NCBI GenBank assembly: GCA_029718625.1
Contig: CM056377.1
Coordinates: forward strand, 108,455,034-108,519,033
DNA from: Synaphobranchus kaupii
Taxonomy: Eukaryota > Chordata > Actinopteri > Anguilliformes > Synaphobranchidae
Reading direction: 5' to 3'
Length of the DNA stretch: 64,000 nucleotides
Shown: positions 1-11,512 of the stretch, piece after piece
Numbering within the stretch: the stretch's first letter is position 1
Layout of the letters: each line of letters starts with the position of its first letter
Notes under the pieces: model-generated
What the model was told of the DNA's origin: nothing
What the model saw: only the letters and a program-made list of their open reading frames with translations
Database searches by the model: none
Made by a program: the position numbers and the translations under genes

Positions 1-290
1 GCCACTCTGTTATTGTAACGCAGGTGGGTTTTGGGTCGTAACAACCCTACCATCTGCATGGCACAGCAGACATCGAGGTTCCTCAGATCAGGTGGCATTT
101 TTCCAATCTTCAATCATCCAGTTTTGGTGATCAAAGGTCTACTGTAACCTCATCTTCCTGTTCTTAGCCGACAAGATTGGAACCCGTCTTCTGCTGCTCT
201 AGCCCATCCGCTTCAAGGTTTGACGCATTGTGCGTTCAGAGATTTTTGGTCGAACGAGCAGGTGTACCTAATAAAGTGGCCACTGAGTGC
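1..290 (-). mobile_element. Tc1/mariner element, internally deleted, partial
   Basis: Read on the minus strand, this stretch starts with a Tc1 terminal sequence (ggtgtacctaataaagtggc on the plus strand at about 260-280, the outer end of a common fish Tc1 family). It then jumps to the middle of a transposase reading frame. The remnants match the part before the second catalytic aspartate but carry stops and frameshifts. The other end lies outside the window. The copy is dead and internally deleted. It sits back to back with the plus-strand copy that starts at about 291. Confidence 0.6.
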
Positions 291-1441
291 AGATAACGCA
301 AATAGCCTGTTCCTCCAAACAGCGAATCATGTGGCAGCAAATCAGTATATAAAGCATGCAGACAGGGTTAGGTTTAGTTGTTGTTCGACCAAACATTAGA
401 ATGGGCAAGACGTGCGATCTAACCGACTTTGACCATGGTATGATTGTTGGTGCCCGACATTGTGGTTCCAGCATCTCAGAAACAGCTGCCCTGCTGGGAT
501 TCTCAGACACTACAGTCTCTAGAGTTTACAGAAATTTGTGCGATTAAACAAAAAAAACATCCATTGAGCGGAAGTTCTGCGACTGAAAACACCATGTTAA
601 TGAGAGAGGTCAGAGGAGAATGGGCAGACTTGTTCAAGCTAACAGAAAGGCCACATGCTCAAATAACAGCGGTTTACAATAGTGGTGTGCAGAAGGACAT
701 CTCTGACTGCACAATGCATCAAACCTTGAAGCAGCAGACCACCAAGCCGGGTTCCGCTCGTGTCTGCGAAGAACAGGAAGATTAGGCTAGAGTGGGCACG
801 TCACATGTTCACCGGAACTGGACGACTGAAGATTGGAAAAACATTGCCTAGTCTGATGAATTTCGATTTCTGCAGTGACATGCAGACGGTGGGATCAGAA
901 TTTGCCATAAACAGCATGAATCCATGGATCTATCCTTCCTTGTGTCAATAGTGCAGGCTGGCGGTGACGGTGCAGTGGCGTAGGGAATGTTTTCTTGGCG
1001 TAGGGAATGTTTTCTTGGCGTAGGGAATGTTTTCTTGGCGTAGGGAATGTTTTCTCGGCGCACACGAGGTCCCTTAATCCCAACTGAGAATCATTTGAAG
1101 GCCACAGCATACCTAAGCATTGCGGCTGACAATTTACATCCCGCAGTCTTCCCTTTTTCAAATGGATACTTCCAGCAGGATAATGCGCCACGACACAATG
1201 CACACATCATCTCAAGCTGGTATGACAGTGACTTGAGTTTTACTGCCAGGGCCCCGCACAGTGCACAGACCCCCAGATCATAACCCAACAGAGCACCTTT
1301 GGGATGGGGGGGGTCCGGATGCTCACAGCCTGAATGTGTGGCCGGAAAATCTGCAGGAATCTGCGTGACGCAATCGAGCGAGCGTGGACAAAAATCCCAA
1401 AGGAATGTTTCCAGCACCTTGTTGAAGCCGTGCCGTAAATA
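291..1441 (+). pseudogene. Tc1-like transposase pseudogene
   Basis: This is a decayed Tc1/mariner transposase, a DDE enzyme that cuts and pastes its element at TA sites. The N-terminal helix-turn-helix is readable from the ATG at about 401 (MGKTCDLTDF, then GARHCGSSISETAALLGFSD). The frame then breaks near 540. Later blocks recur in shifting frames: a catalytic-domain start near 785-900, the 'FQQDNAPRHNAHIISSW' block (second Asp) at about 1181-1232, a degraded final Glu region near 1285-1310, and a C-terminal end near 1400-1436. A 20-bp unit is tandemly repeated four times at 978-1058 inside the gene. There are many frameshifts and stops, so it is not functional. The family assignment is secure; the exact outer ends are not. 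Confidence 0.8.
978..1058. repeat. 20-bp tandem repeat, four copies
   Basis: The unit gcgtagggaatgttttcttg occurs four times head to tail, with one change in the last copy. It lies inside the Tc1 transposase pseudogene, where related copies would have the block once, so it arose by local duplication. Confidence 0.85.
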
Positions 1442-3855
1442 ATTCAGGTTGAGTGTATATTGCAGTCTATTAGAATTAACACAATTGCTTTAAACAAAGG
1501 CTTAGAATCTCCACTGAAATTAGGGGTTGTATCAATTACCCAAGCACAAACTAAGTGCAATAGTTCTACATCAAAGCTTGTGGATGAGGATACGGTCATT
1601 CTGTTCAAAGGAAGCAATTTGCTGGTTCCCCAACCAAGAGAAAATAAATATCCTCCAAAATAATATACAAAGCTAGTTTGTCATTTGATTAGATTTTTTT
1701 TCTTAGCAAAAGCTTGCCATTACTGTTCTTTCCAGAACACGTCTCAATCACTGGCATGTCTGGAGTGGCTGGGAAAGCTCCACACTATAATTATCAGCTT
1801 CTAAGAAATACAAATGCCATTACCCTTGAGGCAGTCGACTGCTTGTACGGTAACCAATTTCTCCCGCAGCAGCTATGAAAGAAAAACAGAAATACGAGAC
1901 ATCTGACCTCCACTGGTACAGTGCATGTTGGGGACATAAGACCTGTGTGTGGGCAGACAATAACAGCATATGACCCGTGTGTGGGCAGACAATAACAGCT
2001 CTGGAACTCGCTTTTCCGTAACCAAGATCAAGCTTGTTACTGCACATCAAGGAAAAGGGGGGGTTACCGACAAACCTTCAACAGCTCTAATACCGAGCTG
2101 AGGGATGGATCAGGACTTTCTTCACCGATACACATATCTCACTATGTGGTGTCTGCAATTACCGACTGTCCATCACACTAGTACATTTCCTGTCAGGGCA
2201 ACGTGTGGATGCAGGATGTGACAGCTTTTAAGAACACTATGAGTGAGTCACTGCAAATAACAGCATTTCATCTGCACACACAGGGGTTTTTCAGTACAGG
2301 ACAAACACAAATCTGATGGAAAATTTCAGTTTCCTTGCCATCACGCAATTACATGTTGTCCCAAATGCACAGATAAATTAAATGCAGGGTGATCATGGTC
2401 AGCAATTACGGGTAATTATTTGCCTGATAACCATACAAAGAACTGCACGGTGCACATTGTGCTAGAGGTGGAATAAACACAGTTTCAATGACACGACGCA
2501 TGAAATGCTTACTGAATTTACATTGCTTGCACCTAGCGCACTATACAAATATGAATTTTCAATAAGTAAGAGTACTCTCTCTGCGTATGGCTTTATCAAG
2601 TTCACCCAAAGCCTCTTTTGAGATTACTAAGCAGACAAAACAGCCGCAACGGAGTCACTACAGGAAATGTCTCCTCATCGTTAATTTATGACTGCTTGCA
2701 CTAGAAAAGTAATTGAATGTGAGTCCACCTCATCTATTAAGAAGCATGCATTTTAAATGAGATCTTCTGATGATTTATACAGCTATGTACCGGGCAGAGC
2801 TTTGCCTTTCTGCCATCAAACTTAATTCAATGTTGTGTGCACAGAAAATATTAATTAACCATACAATTGTCACTGATGGTGACAGCCCGCTATAAACAAC
2901 TGCCCTAAACATAGGAAGTGAACAGCATTTAAATGCCTCACATTCTGGTGACGAACAAACTTACTGCGCAATAGTTATTGGCTTCAATTCGCATACAGAT
3001 TCCAAAATCAGTATCATGACATGACAGCCTTGATTACCTGGCAAAGCTTTTAAACCATTTTATGGACAGAACCTACGAAAAGGGAAATCTGCTTTTCCGT
3101 GTTGCTGTTCACTACCGTCCCTGCCTGCATTCAAAGGGAGTATGATTCACAATCCCATTATGTGGGCTTCTCCATTTTGTGGGAAGCGGTTGACAGAGTC
3201 CTTCTAAGTCTCAGTGAAAGGTAAGGGCCGGGGGTGCTAATGCAGCCTGACATTAAAGATACACTCTTCCTCTGGAACGTCATCAATTTGTCTGACCCTC
3301 CAGAAGCCCAGAACTGTGAAAAATCATTAAACGGCTCAGAAGCAACAATTAACCCGTTTAATCTATTTCTCTCCATCTCCCTCTCAGCATGCACCCTCCC
3401 CACTAGTTAATGAGTGGTGAAAATGTCCAGTCTGAAGGGAAGAGTCCCTCCTCCCTTCCATGTGCAGCATTTGTACTTCCTGCTCCTGCTGGTGTGGGGG
3501 AAGGGGGGGGGGGGGGGGGGGTCCACACTAACAAATCTCACAGGGAAGCCTCCTGGGCATTGATCCATTCTGCAAGTAATGGGCTTGATCTTCATCTTCT
3601 ACAATCATGTATAGACGTGATACTTTGTAGGCACAACAGCTTTGAACTTCAAATCAATAGTCAACATTATTAGTGCCTCGTTAAATTATTTTCAATGTTT
3701 CATATTTTCTTTGAAACATATTTTCTTTGACTCACTCTTAGTCAGAGACGCTTTTAAAACATATTTGAAGAAGTGCAGACACCTTTCACAACCATACAGA
3801 GTGAGTTCAGGAACTATTTAGAAAGGTGAGAAACCAAGAAACTTGCAAAACCTAG
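1442..3855. other. non-coding stretch, no gene seen
   Basis: This is AT-rich unique-looking sequence with many stops in all frames and no convincing exon. It has a 32-bp direct duplication at about 1940-2005 (gtgtgtgggcagacaataac twice) and a poly-G run at about 3496-3521. The part from 2640 to 3100 is rich in ATTA/TAAT motifs and poor in CpG. Confidence 0.5.
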
Positions 3856-4398
3856 TACACTGCCTGGCCAAAAAAAAAGTTGCCGTTGCACCCGTCATGC
3901 ATAGTGCCCACTGTACAAGCCTCTGGAGGCAGTGTTATGATCTGGGATTGCTTCAATTGGTCAGGTCTAGGCTCAGCAACATTATGCAGCAATAAAATGT
4001 AAAATTCAGCTGAGTACCTGAATGTACTGAATGACCAGGTCATCCCATCAATGGGCATATTCCAGGACGACAATGCCAAGATCCATCGGGCTCAAATTGT
4101 GAAAGAGTGATTCAGGGAGCATCATTTTCACACATGAATTGGCCACCAGAGTCCTGACCTTAACCCCATTGAAAGTCTTTGGAATGTGCTGGAGAAGACT
4201 TTACGGAGTGGTTCGACTCTCCCGTCATCAATACAAGATCTTGGCCAAAAATGAATGCAACTCAGGACGGAAATAAATGATGTGACGTTGCATAAGGTTG
4301 TCGAAACAATGCCATGACAAATGCGCGCCGTAATCAAAGCTAAAGGCGGTCTAACTAAATATTAGAGTGTGCAACTTTTTTTTTGGCCAGGCAGTGTA
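3856..4398 (+). mobile_element. Tc1/mariner element with matching terminal inverted repeats, defective
   Basis: Both ends are present: actgcctggccaaaaaaaaa at the left and its inverse, tttttttttggccaggcagt, at the right, each ending at a TA. Between them is the second half of a Tc1 transposase in the plus direction. It includes the '[12 protein letters not shown]' block with the second Asp (about 4062-4097) and the 'SPDLNPIESLWNVLE' block with the final Glu (about 4153-4197). The N-terminal half is missing and in-frame stops occur, so this is an internally deleted, dead copy of about 540 bp. Confidence 0.88.
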
Positions 4399-4741
4399 TG
4401 ACGCTAATGGGCTCCAACTATAATAACAAGTTGCACTTGTTTCAACAGTAAACCATTTAACTTATTCACATTGGCGTTGAAGATGATATTTTCATAAGAA
4501 ATGCGGCCGTTATTCTTATGTATGATGAACATCCAAAAGAAATCAACGCTGACTTAAAGCAGCATAGGGAAACTGACAATAACATAGTTTTAACACAATA
4601 ATAATTTTCACTTTTCATAACTTTGCACACTTTACCATAGCCCACCCCAGATGGTAAATATATATATTTTTATGTATATATTCTCTCTGAACACCAAAGA
4701 ACCACCTCTCCACACAAACAGACCCTGTGGCCCTGGCACAC
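4399..4741. other. probable 3' UTR and flank of the minus-strand gene
   Basis: This region lies directly downstream, on the minus strand, of the stop codon at 4742-4744. It is AT-rich with a (ta)n patch near 4660-4680. No clear AATAAA was found on the minus strand, so the end of the transcript is unknown. Confidence 0.35.
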
Positions 4742-5232
4742 TCACTCCCACTCTTTGCGCCGAGCTTGCGGGGTGCTCTGGATCTTGTGCGCCTGGTGGG
4801 CCCTGATGATGTCCCGCTGCTCAATGAGGCCCCCTCGCCGGCGCCTTATCACGTGGGGGCTGACGGGCATGTCGGGGTCCAGCCCCAGCGCCTCCAGGGA
4901 GGAGGCGGTGGCGGCGGCGGGAGGCTGCTGGGAGCGCAGCCTGTACAGGGTGTCGAAGCTGGCCGTGCGCAGCACCGGGCTCTCCGGCAGGCCCTCGGGC
5001 TCCAGCAGGGAGCAGGAGCGGGACCCCTGGACCAGGCCCAGGCGGTGCTTGTGCCAGCTCTCCGGATCCGGGGGCTGGAGAACGTAACGGCGCGGCGTGC
5101 TGCTGCTGCCGCCACCGCCCACAGCCACGCCCAGCGGAGGGACCCCCAGAGCATTGTGGTCCAAAAGTGTGTGAGCGCTGACTGAATAGGTGCCCAATTC
5201 TAACATCCTGGCTCCGGGTGGTCACCATAGTG
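4742..5232 (-). CDS. 3' terminal coding exon of an unidentified vertebrate gene
   Basis: On the minus strand an open frame of about 155 codons ends in TGA at 4742-4744. Base composition (strong GC, codon-like third positions) differs sharply from the AT-rich surroundings. The protein is rich in Gly and Ser, then has RRYVLQPPDPESWHKH and an Arg cluster (VIRRRRGGLIEQRDII), and ends AHKIQSTPQARRKEWE. I do not recognise the family; no membrane segment or catalytic motif is visible, and it looks like a cytoplasmic tail. A strong acceptor (pyrimidine tract plus cag) would start the exon at 5232, but that reading meets a TGA before the ATG at 5206. The alternative acceptor ccag, giving a start at 5207, keeps the frame open. 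Upstream exons were not found; they would lie at higher coordinates. Confidence 0.6.
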
Positions 5233-5239
5233 CTGTAGG

Positions 5240-6666
5240 GACAGAGAGGGAAAGTAGAACAAAAACAGTGTGAGAATGTGGCTGGTGTACACAGGCCCAC
5301 ATACATTAGCTTGGGCAGCCATGGCATAAAACATATGAGCAGCATCCAAACAACCTCAAGCCCTCTGTGATTTCACTTTTGGGTCTTCCCGCAGAGCAGG
5401 ACCACACTGAGTGACTTATATGCAGCACTTTGGGACCACAGTCACCCTTTTTACAATTCAGCTAGCATATGTTGGTGAACAGCCTTCAAAAGACATAAAC
5501 AGCCAAGGATATCAGTACCATCTGCACTGAACTAAAGAAAATGACATGGCCATTAACCAGAGGAAAGGAATGTAGTGCGAGTTGATGCCATTGAGGGTTT
5601 TGTTTCATTCGGGTTAAATTTCGTCTTACTGTCGTGTCTGCGTTGGGTACAATTTTGACAGTCAAAAGTGTTTGTCTGATATTTTAGTGCTTGATAAGTG
5701 TAGCAAATGGCTTCTTGCGATTCCTTGCACTCATGAGATTTAAAATTTGTCTTCATCTTTTACACCATTAGAGCACGTCAAGTAAATACATATATTTTCT
5801 GTGTCATCATTCATAGGCATCTTGTTAGTACATTACCATAATTACTCTGTAATTTATCAAACCCAGGAGGTAAAAGAATAAATTGAAAAGATTGAGAAAA
5901 TAAGACCATGTGAGACAAAAAAAATACACTTAAATCCTCTCGCTTGGAAAGCCACAATTTATCACACAAATCCAGCATAGATTTTTAATTCACGTTTCAT
6001 TTAACAACTGAATCTGGGGCGGCTGGTGACGGAGCTGATGAGGGATGCTTTGTTTGTACATGGACTATATTTAACATGGCCCAGATCCCAGACCAGTCTC
6101 ACACTACACACTAATTACCGAGTAGCTTCATGGAATGAAATCACACCAAGCCGTTTCTCTCATGCGTTTCTGAGGGCTGCTCTTCTTGAAGAATACTCAC
6201 ACTGAGCACTGACACAAGAAACCAAGAGACAACACAATCCTATGATTTCAACTGCCCCTTGAATGTTTAGATTCTATCACAAAAGGTGATATTTGTCCAA
6301 CCAAAAGGTCACAACAGCAGAACTCATTGAAGAAATAATTGTGCGCAAAGTGCTCCCACTCAGCCCCTTGCAATTCATCGGAGATGAAACGGAAATGGAA
6401 ATTTACAGTGGTGGGATATACACATTCCTTTGCTTATTCAAACCGCTAACACAGTTCATGTTTTTCATTCAATACTTCCCAGTATTAATATATTTGTAAT
6501 GGGTAAAGCAATGGATAGTTGTCGCTCCCAAGTGCACTGTGAGATGGATTTAAAATTACTTCAATAAACAGAGTGAGCCAGAGTGAATTATAAACCATTA
6601 TCTGAGCTATATGTGCTTCAATCCGGAAGACAGTTCTTCCCTACACACCATTCTACCACCTGTCAA
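5240..6666. other. non-coding stretch, no gene seen
   Basis: This is AT-rich sequence upstream (minus-strand sense) of the terminal exon, so probably intron of that gene. No splice-flanked coding segment, RNA gene or clear transposon was recognised. Confidence 0.45.
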
Positions 6667-6946
6667 GCAGGAATACCCAGGTAAATGCAGCCCTGGTCTA
6701 CAGAAAGCAGGAATAACCAGGTAAATGCAGCCCTGGTCTACAGAAAGCAGGAATAACCAGGTAAATGCAGCCCTGGTCTACAGAAAGCAGGAATAACCAG
6801 GTAAATGCAGCCCTGGTCTACAGAAAGCAGGAATAACCAGGTAAATGCAGCCCTGGTCTACAGAAAGCAGGAATAACCAGGTAAATGCAGCCCTGGTCTA
6901 CAGAAAGCAGGAATAACCAGGTAAATGCAGCCCTGGTCAACAGAAA
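6667..6946. repeat. 40-bp minisatellite, seven copies
   Basis: The unit begins gcaggaataaccaggtaaat and runs 40 bp; seven head-to-tail copies fill exactly 280 bp. The first copy has 'tac' for 'taa' and the last has one change near its end; the middle copies look identical. Such near-perfect homogeneity suggests recent expansion or conversion. Confidence 0.95.
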
Positions 6947-7739
6947 TTTGATGCTAAATTTCTGGTCAGCGCTGTAGCATGCACAGTAGCATATTGTGTC
7001 ATTAATTATTGTTTTATCGTAAGTCCGCTGAATGGCTCTGCTGCCAATCCTCTCCTGTATTCATCCCTGTACTACAGCAGCACTTCTGCTCCTTTGTCTC
7101 CGAACCCAGGGGGAGCTAATGAGAGGCCACTTGATGACGCCAGAGCTGGATCATATCGGAAGCAGCAGGATTAACTGCAGCTGCATCGTAATGAGCGTGA
7201 GCTTCCAACAGTCAGAAAATGAATACCTGCCAACGCCAAGTTTCCTTCAAGGGCTCCAATTACACTCTTTGTTTGCGATGGAGCATGGGCGAATGAAAAT
7301 CAAAGAAAGCCGTAGCAAAGTATATACATTCATATTTCATGTTTTTCCATAAACAATGGCCTTTTTAAGTTTCTGGGGCAGGGGCAGGGAATTCTCCATT
7401 GATCACAACAATGACAAATCCATTTACTAATTATTTTTCAAACCCAGCTCGAGGATGCAGTGCCAGCTACATTGTCCCTGGTGGCTGCATGAGACAACAC
7501 TGAATGGCACTGCCTGAAACATAATACCTGCACCTACAATACAGAGCTATCTTTGATTCATTATGAGCATCAAAAGGGACTTCAAGAAGACTGAAATTTG
7601 CTTATAAGAATATCCAACAGGTTATGAATGCTGTTCATCTCTAACATTGTGCATGGAGACAGTAATAAGATACCTACAAGGGCACATCAGTGCCTTATGT
7701 TTAACAACTGCTGTATACCATTTGAGACTGCATAGTCCC
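6947..7739. other. non-coding stretch, no gene seen
   Basis: There is no supported gene. A short open frame at 7032-7352 has no splice context or recognisable similarity and is treated as chance. Confidence 0.4.
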
Positions 7740-9364
7740 ACAGGGGCTCCTATAAATTGACCGTACCCTTGCTCCCTCAGAAATTTTCTGTGAATTCGAA
7801 GGAGCTGACGGAAAAGACGGAAATATTACACCCTTGCACAAAGGTGGAGACCTATCTCAGCTAGATAATTATCGGCCCATTTCTAAATTATCTGCACTTG
7901 CCAAAGTTTTGGAAAATCTAGTCAATGTCCAGTTAAAACATTTTCTCTGTTAACTCCATCTTATCAAATTATCAATCAGGCTTTACAACCAAGCATAGTA
8001 CGGTCACTGCTGTATCCAAGGTAATTAATGATATCCATGATGCTCTAGATAAGTAAAATCACCGTCTCACTTTTTATAGATTTGTCAAAGGCATTTGACA
8101 CTGTTGACCATGCCCAGCTGTTGCATAGATTGCAAAAAATAGGTATCGCTCCTCAGGTTTAGGCTGGTTTCAAAATTAACTTTTAGACAGATCGCAATGT
8201 GTGACACTGGAGGGCCTCAGTTCAAAATTTAAAAGTCTTACGAAAGGTGTCCCACAAGGTTCGATTTTGGGACCTGTTCTTTTTACACATAATGATATTG
8301 GTATGAGAGTTGAATCTGCAAAGCTCCATTTGTATGCTGATGATATGATGATTATTTATTCTAGTGCATCCAATATTGGGAAGGATTTTCAGGATTTACA
8401 ATTAGCATTTAATGAATTTCAGAAACAATTCCTCTATCTGAAACTTGTGCTGAATGTAAAAAAAAAAAAAAACTTTTTGGTATTCTCTCACTTGAAACCA
8501 GACAAGTGGAGGCACTTGCAGATTCAAATCTTATTTGGTCACCCAATTGAAAGGGTCTCCCTGTTATAAGTATTTTGTCAATTTTCATTGACGAAAGATT
8601 GACTTTTATGCAAAGCATTTATAACTTGGTCAAGAAACTGAAGTTAAAGCTGGAAGTCCTGCTTTTCTTTTACAGCAAGGAAGGATCTTGTGCAAAGCAC
8701 TTTCATGTCTGTGAAATAAATTATTACAATTAAAACTGATGTATCTTGACTTTGCCTTCAAAGTTATGAACATTTCAGTTCTGAAGGACCCCCATTTCCG
8801 AAAGGTTTGCATTTCTGCGGTTGTACTGTACTAGGATTACATATCGGCACACTGCCTGCTAATTTATTAACTTATTAAATATCCTATGGATTGCAAAGAG
8901 TATAAGTATTTCCACTGTTGCTCTCCCAGTGTGTTGCTCTCCCAATCCTCCATCTATTGTATGGTGAGTGTGATGTAAAATGGCTTCCATGCATTACCCA
9001 GGTTGGTGTATGTATGGTGGTGGTTAGGGTACATTAAGGCCCCCCCATAGAGGGCTTTGAGATTCATGAAGGATGCAGTATATACTGAAATGCAGTTCAT
9101 TATCTATTATCATTACTATTCTGCACAAGCACATCGGCTCTACAGGTGTCTGACATTTTTATATAAAGCTGTTATTGGTTTATTACCCTCCTATTGATGC
9201 TCTTATCTGGTAAGACCATCCTGGAGTTACAGTCTTCCTTCACAGTCCTTGTTGATATACACTTTACCAAAAGTGAGAAAATGGGCAATGGTAAATGGGC
9301 CTTTTTCCACAATGCACCTTCATCCTGGAATACACTGCAAAAGACCCTCAGATTAAGAGAGACA
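7740..9364 (+). pseudogene. non-LTR retrotransposon (LINE) reverse transcriptase, 5' part of a split copy
   Basis: This is a remnant of a LINE pol gene; the enzyme copies the element's RNA directly at the target site. Conserved reverse-transcriptase blocks appear in order: 'DNYRPISKLSALAKVLE' (about 7865-7915), 'FIDLSKAFDTVDH' (about 8077-8115), 'GVPQGSILGPVLF' (8246-8284) and the catalytic 'LYADD' (8330-8344). A C-terminal block 'PSSWNTLQKTLRLRET' runs up to 9364. Frameshifts and stops break it many times. It belongs to the CR1/L2/Rex group by motif style. Its 3' end continues after the DNA element that interrupts it at 9365-11286. Confidence 0.8.
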
Positions 9365-11286
9365 GGGCCCTATCTTACACCCGGCGCAAAGCGGCGCTAA
9401 CCCAAACGCAAGTGTCTTTGCTATCTTACACCCGGCGCTAGGTTCATAATAACGCCTAACGCTTACGTCCTTTAACTAGCATGTATTCTTGCGCCCATTA
9501 CAAGTGAACTGGGCGTGTTGGTCTTAAGATGAGGAGTGGCCAGGATTCTTTTTGGCGTATTGCTATCTTGAGCCAGCAGAAAGCGCTTGCGCTAGAACCA
9601 CCACAAACCTGGTCTAAAGTCATGTCGCAGTTGTTTACATGTTATTTTAACGGCGCATATAAGTGCGTCTACATAGGCGTGTGCACAACGCGCGTACCCT
9701 CCTGTCTGTTACACACAGGGGCGTGCACAAGCATGACTAAAATATCTAGATCACAATGTGAAATATTATTATTGTGTAGGCTATATCAAAAATGCATAAT
9801 AATAAAAGGTTCCATAGGTCCACATACCTTTCCCTCGGCGAAGGGAAACGATGCCACATTACATTGCTCTCAGCCCACTTCATCAACATCCAGGCGATGT
9901 GCGATGGTACGGGACAATGGCTATCCATTAAAAAGGAGATGATAACACCTATATCAAGCCTAATGCGTGAATTGTCATTTACACCGAATGCGTGAATTGT
10001 CATTCAATGGAAAACTCACGCACTGCAATAGACGGACTTTTGAGTTCTGAAAATGCGCTTCAGACGTCATTACAATACAGCTCTGTTTATCTAGGAATAC
10101 AGCCTGTAAGTAAATAGAATGGTTTGTGACTGAAAAAAGTTCAAAACCTTGTCCAGTGAATATTGCTTTTATTGTTTTTCAAATAGCCTATAGGTTACAG
10201 CGGATTCGCTGTGCATAAGGTTTTTTCGATAGCCTATGGTTAAAAAACGGAGATAAATGTCATCATGTTAACTGAATTGTAACCTTAGCTATTCTTCGTC
10301 CTTCATATTTTTTTAATTACAGTGACAAGGTTTCCATACCCTCAGCTTATTAAAACCCCGCTGATTTCACCTGTTATTCCATAACTGAACAAAAGATTTT
10401 AAAGAGAACTAAGCGGCTAATTAGAAACGAAATTTGCAGCATGTTACAAAATTATTTTACAATTAATTTTAATGCCATTATCTGCATGTGCGCTTTACAG
10501 GAGCAGAAATCGCACTTTTCACGGTCTTCCTGGGAAAGTGGATCATTTTAAAGTATTACGCTACCAGTAAAATAGGTTGGTCGCATTTCCATAAGCAGGA
10601 CATTATAAAATAAGGGAAAATATGATAAACCTATGGGTTGCCAACCTGACAGATTTATTATATTTAGTGTCATCATTAAGGCAAAATAACGTTATTTATG
10701 TTATTAATCAAAATTAGAATGCAGGTAGCCTAATGAACTTCGGATGAAGCTTGAACATGAGTTCATTGCATAATCAAACGAAATTTGTTAAACAAGCAGG
10801 CTAATTTGGCGTTTTCTAAGGTGAGACGGAAGCAATTAGTCGCTTATTCTCAGCTGTTGCAGGTGCTTTTAACGAAATTTAACCGCATATATTTTGTAAA
10901 CAGCACTGTCAGGAATTACCGGGAACTCATAATGGTTAGCCCGAATAATATTGATCATAGGCTACTATAGATCCATATAGCCTATTCCTTGATCGCACTA
11001 AACACACACGAGCATGTCTGTTTCGCCATCATAAGCAATCCGCCAAGGTGGAAAAGCAGGCTTTTAAAGGGAATGGGATATAACATTTTGATTGGTTTAT
11101 TGCATGTCACGCCCAAGACACACCTATAATTAATGAAGAGACTAGGTTCAGCCCAGTTGCACCTTGCGCTGTGCTTAGCGCCCAAAAAACACGCCGTTAA
11201 AATAGCAAAAGTGGACTTGGACACGCCCTAAATGGACTTAGTGACATGCGCTTACACCAAGCGCCAAGATCGCCAAGATAGGGCCC
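9365..11286. mobile_element. non-autonomous DNA transposon with 3-bp target duplication (Harbinger-like)
   Basis: The element begins gggccctatcttacaccc and ends with the inverse, aagatagggccc. It is flanked on both sides by ACA. Removing it and one ACA rejoins the LINE frame across the site, so the borders are exact. The subterminal motif ctatcttacacccggcgc is repeated at 9371 and 9421. The interior is AT-rich with no transposase, so the copy is non-autonomous. The 3-bp duplication fits PIF/Harbinger, although ACA is not the usual TWA target; the family is not proven. Confidence 0.75.
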
Positions 11287-11512
11287 ACAGTGTCTCTTCC
11301 TGAGTTTAAGGCTCTGATTGATCACCATATATGTGACGGCTGTTTTTAGGATTTCAATTATTGTGATTTTATGTTGTGTTTATTGTATTGTTGTAACTGT
11401 TATTTGCACATGCCGCTTTGATTTACTGTCCTGCTGGCCTCGCAAACAAGGTTTTTAACCTCAAGGGTCTTGCCTGGTTAAATAAAGGTTAATAAATAAA
11501 TAAAATTAGGTG
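11287..11512 (+). pseudogene. 3' end of the split LINE, with 3' UTR and tail
   Basis: This continues the C-terminus of the LINE (TVSLPEFKALIDH, stop shortly after). A 3' UTR follows that ends ctggttaaataaaggttaat and then (aata)n. That ending is the common tail of a fish LINE family. It proves plus orientation and marks the element's real 3' end. Confidence 0.8.

Noticed and set aside
4727..5185. Long plus-strand open frames opposite the terminal exon
   Set aside because: They are shadows of the GC-rich minus-strand exon. They show low-complexity Gly/Arg content and no supporting splice sites.
6667..6946. CRISPR-like array of 40-bp repeats
   Set aside because: The repeats are contiguous with no unique spacers and the host is eukaryotic. 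It is a minisatellite.
7032..7352. 106-codon open frame
   Set aside because: No family was recognised. It carries mixed composition and no exon boundaries, so it is likely chance.
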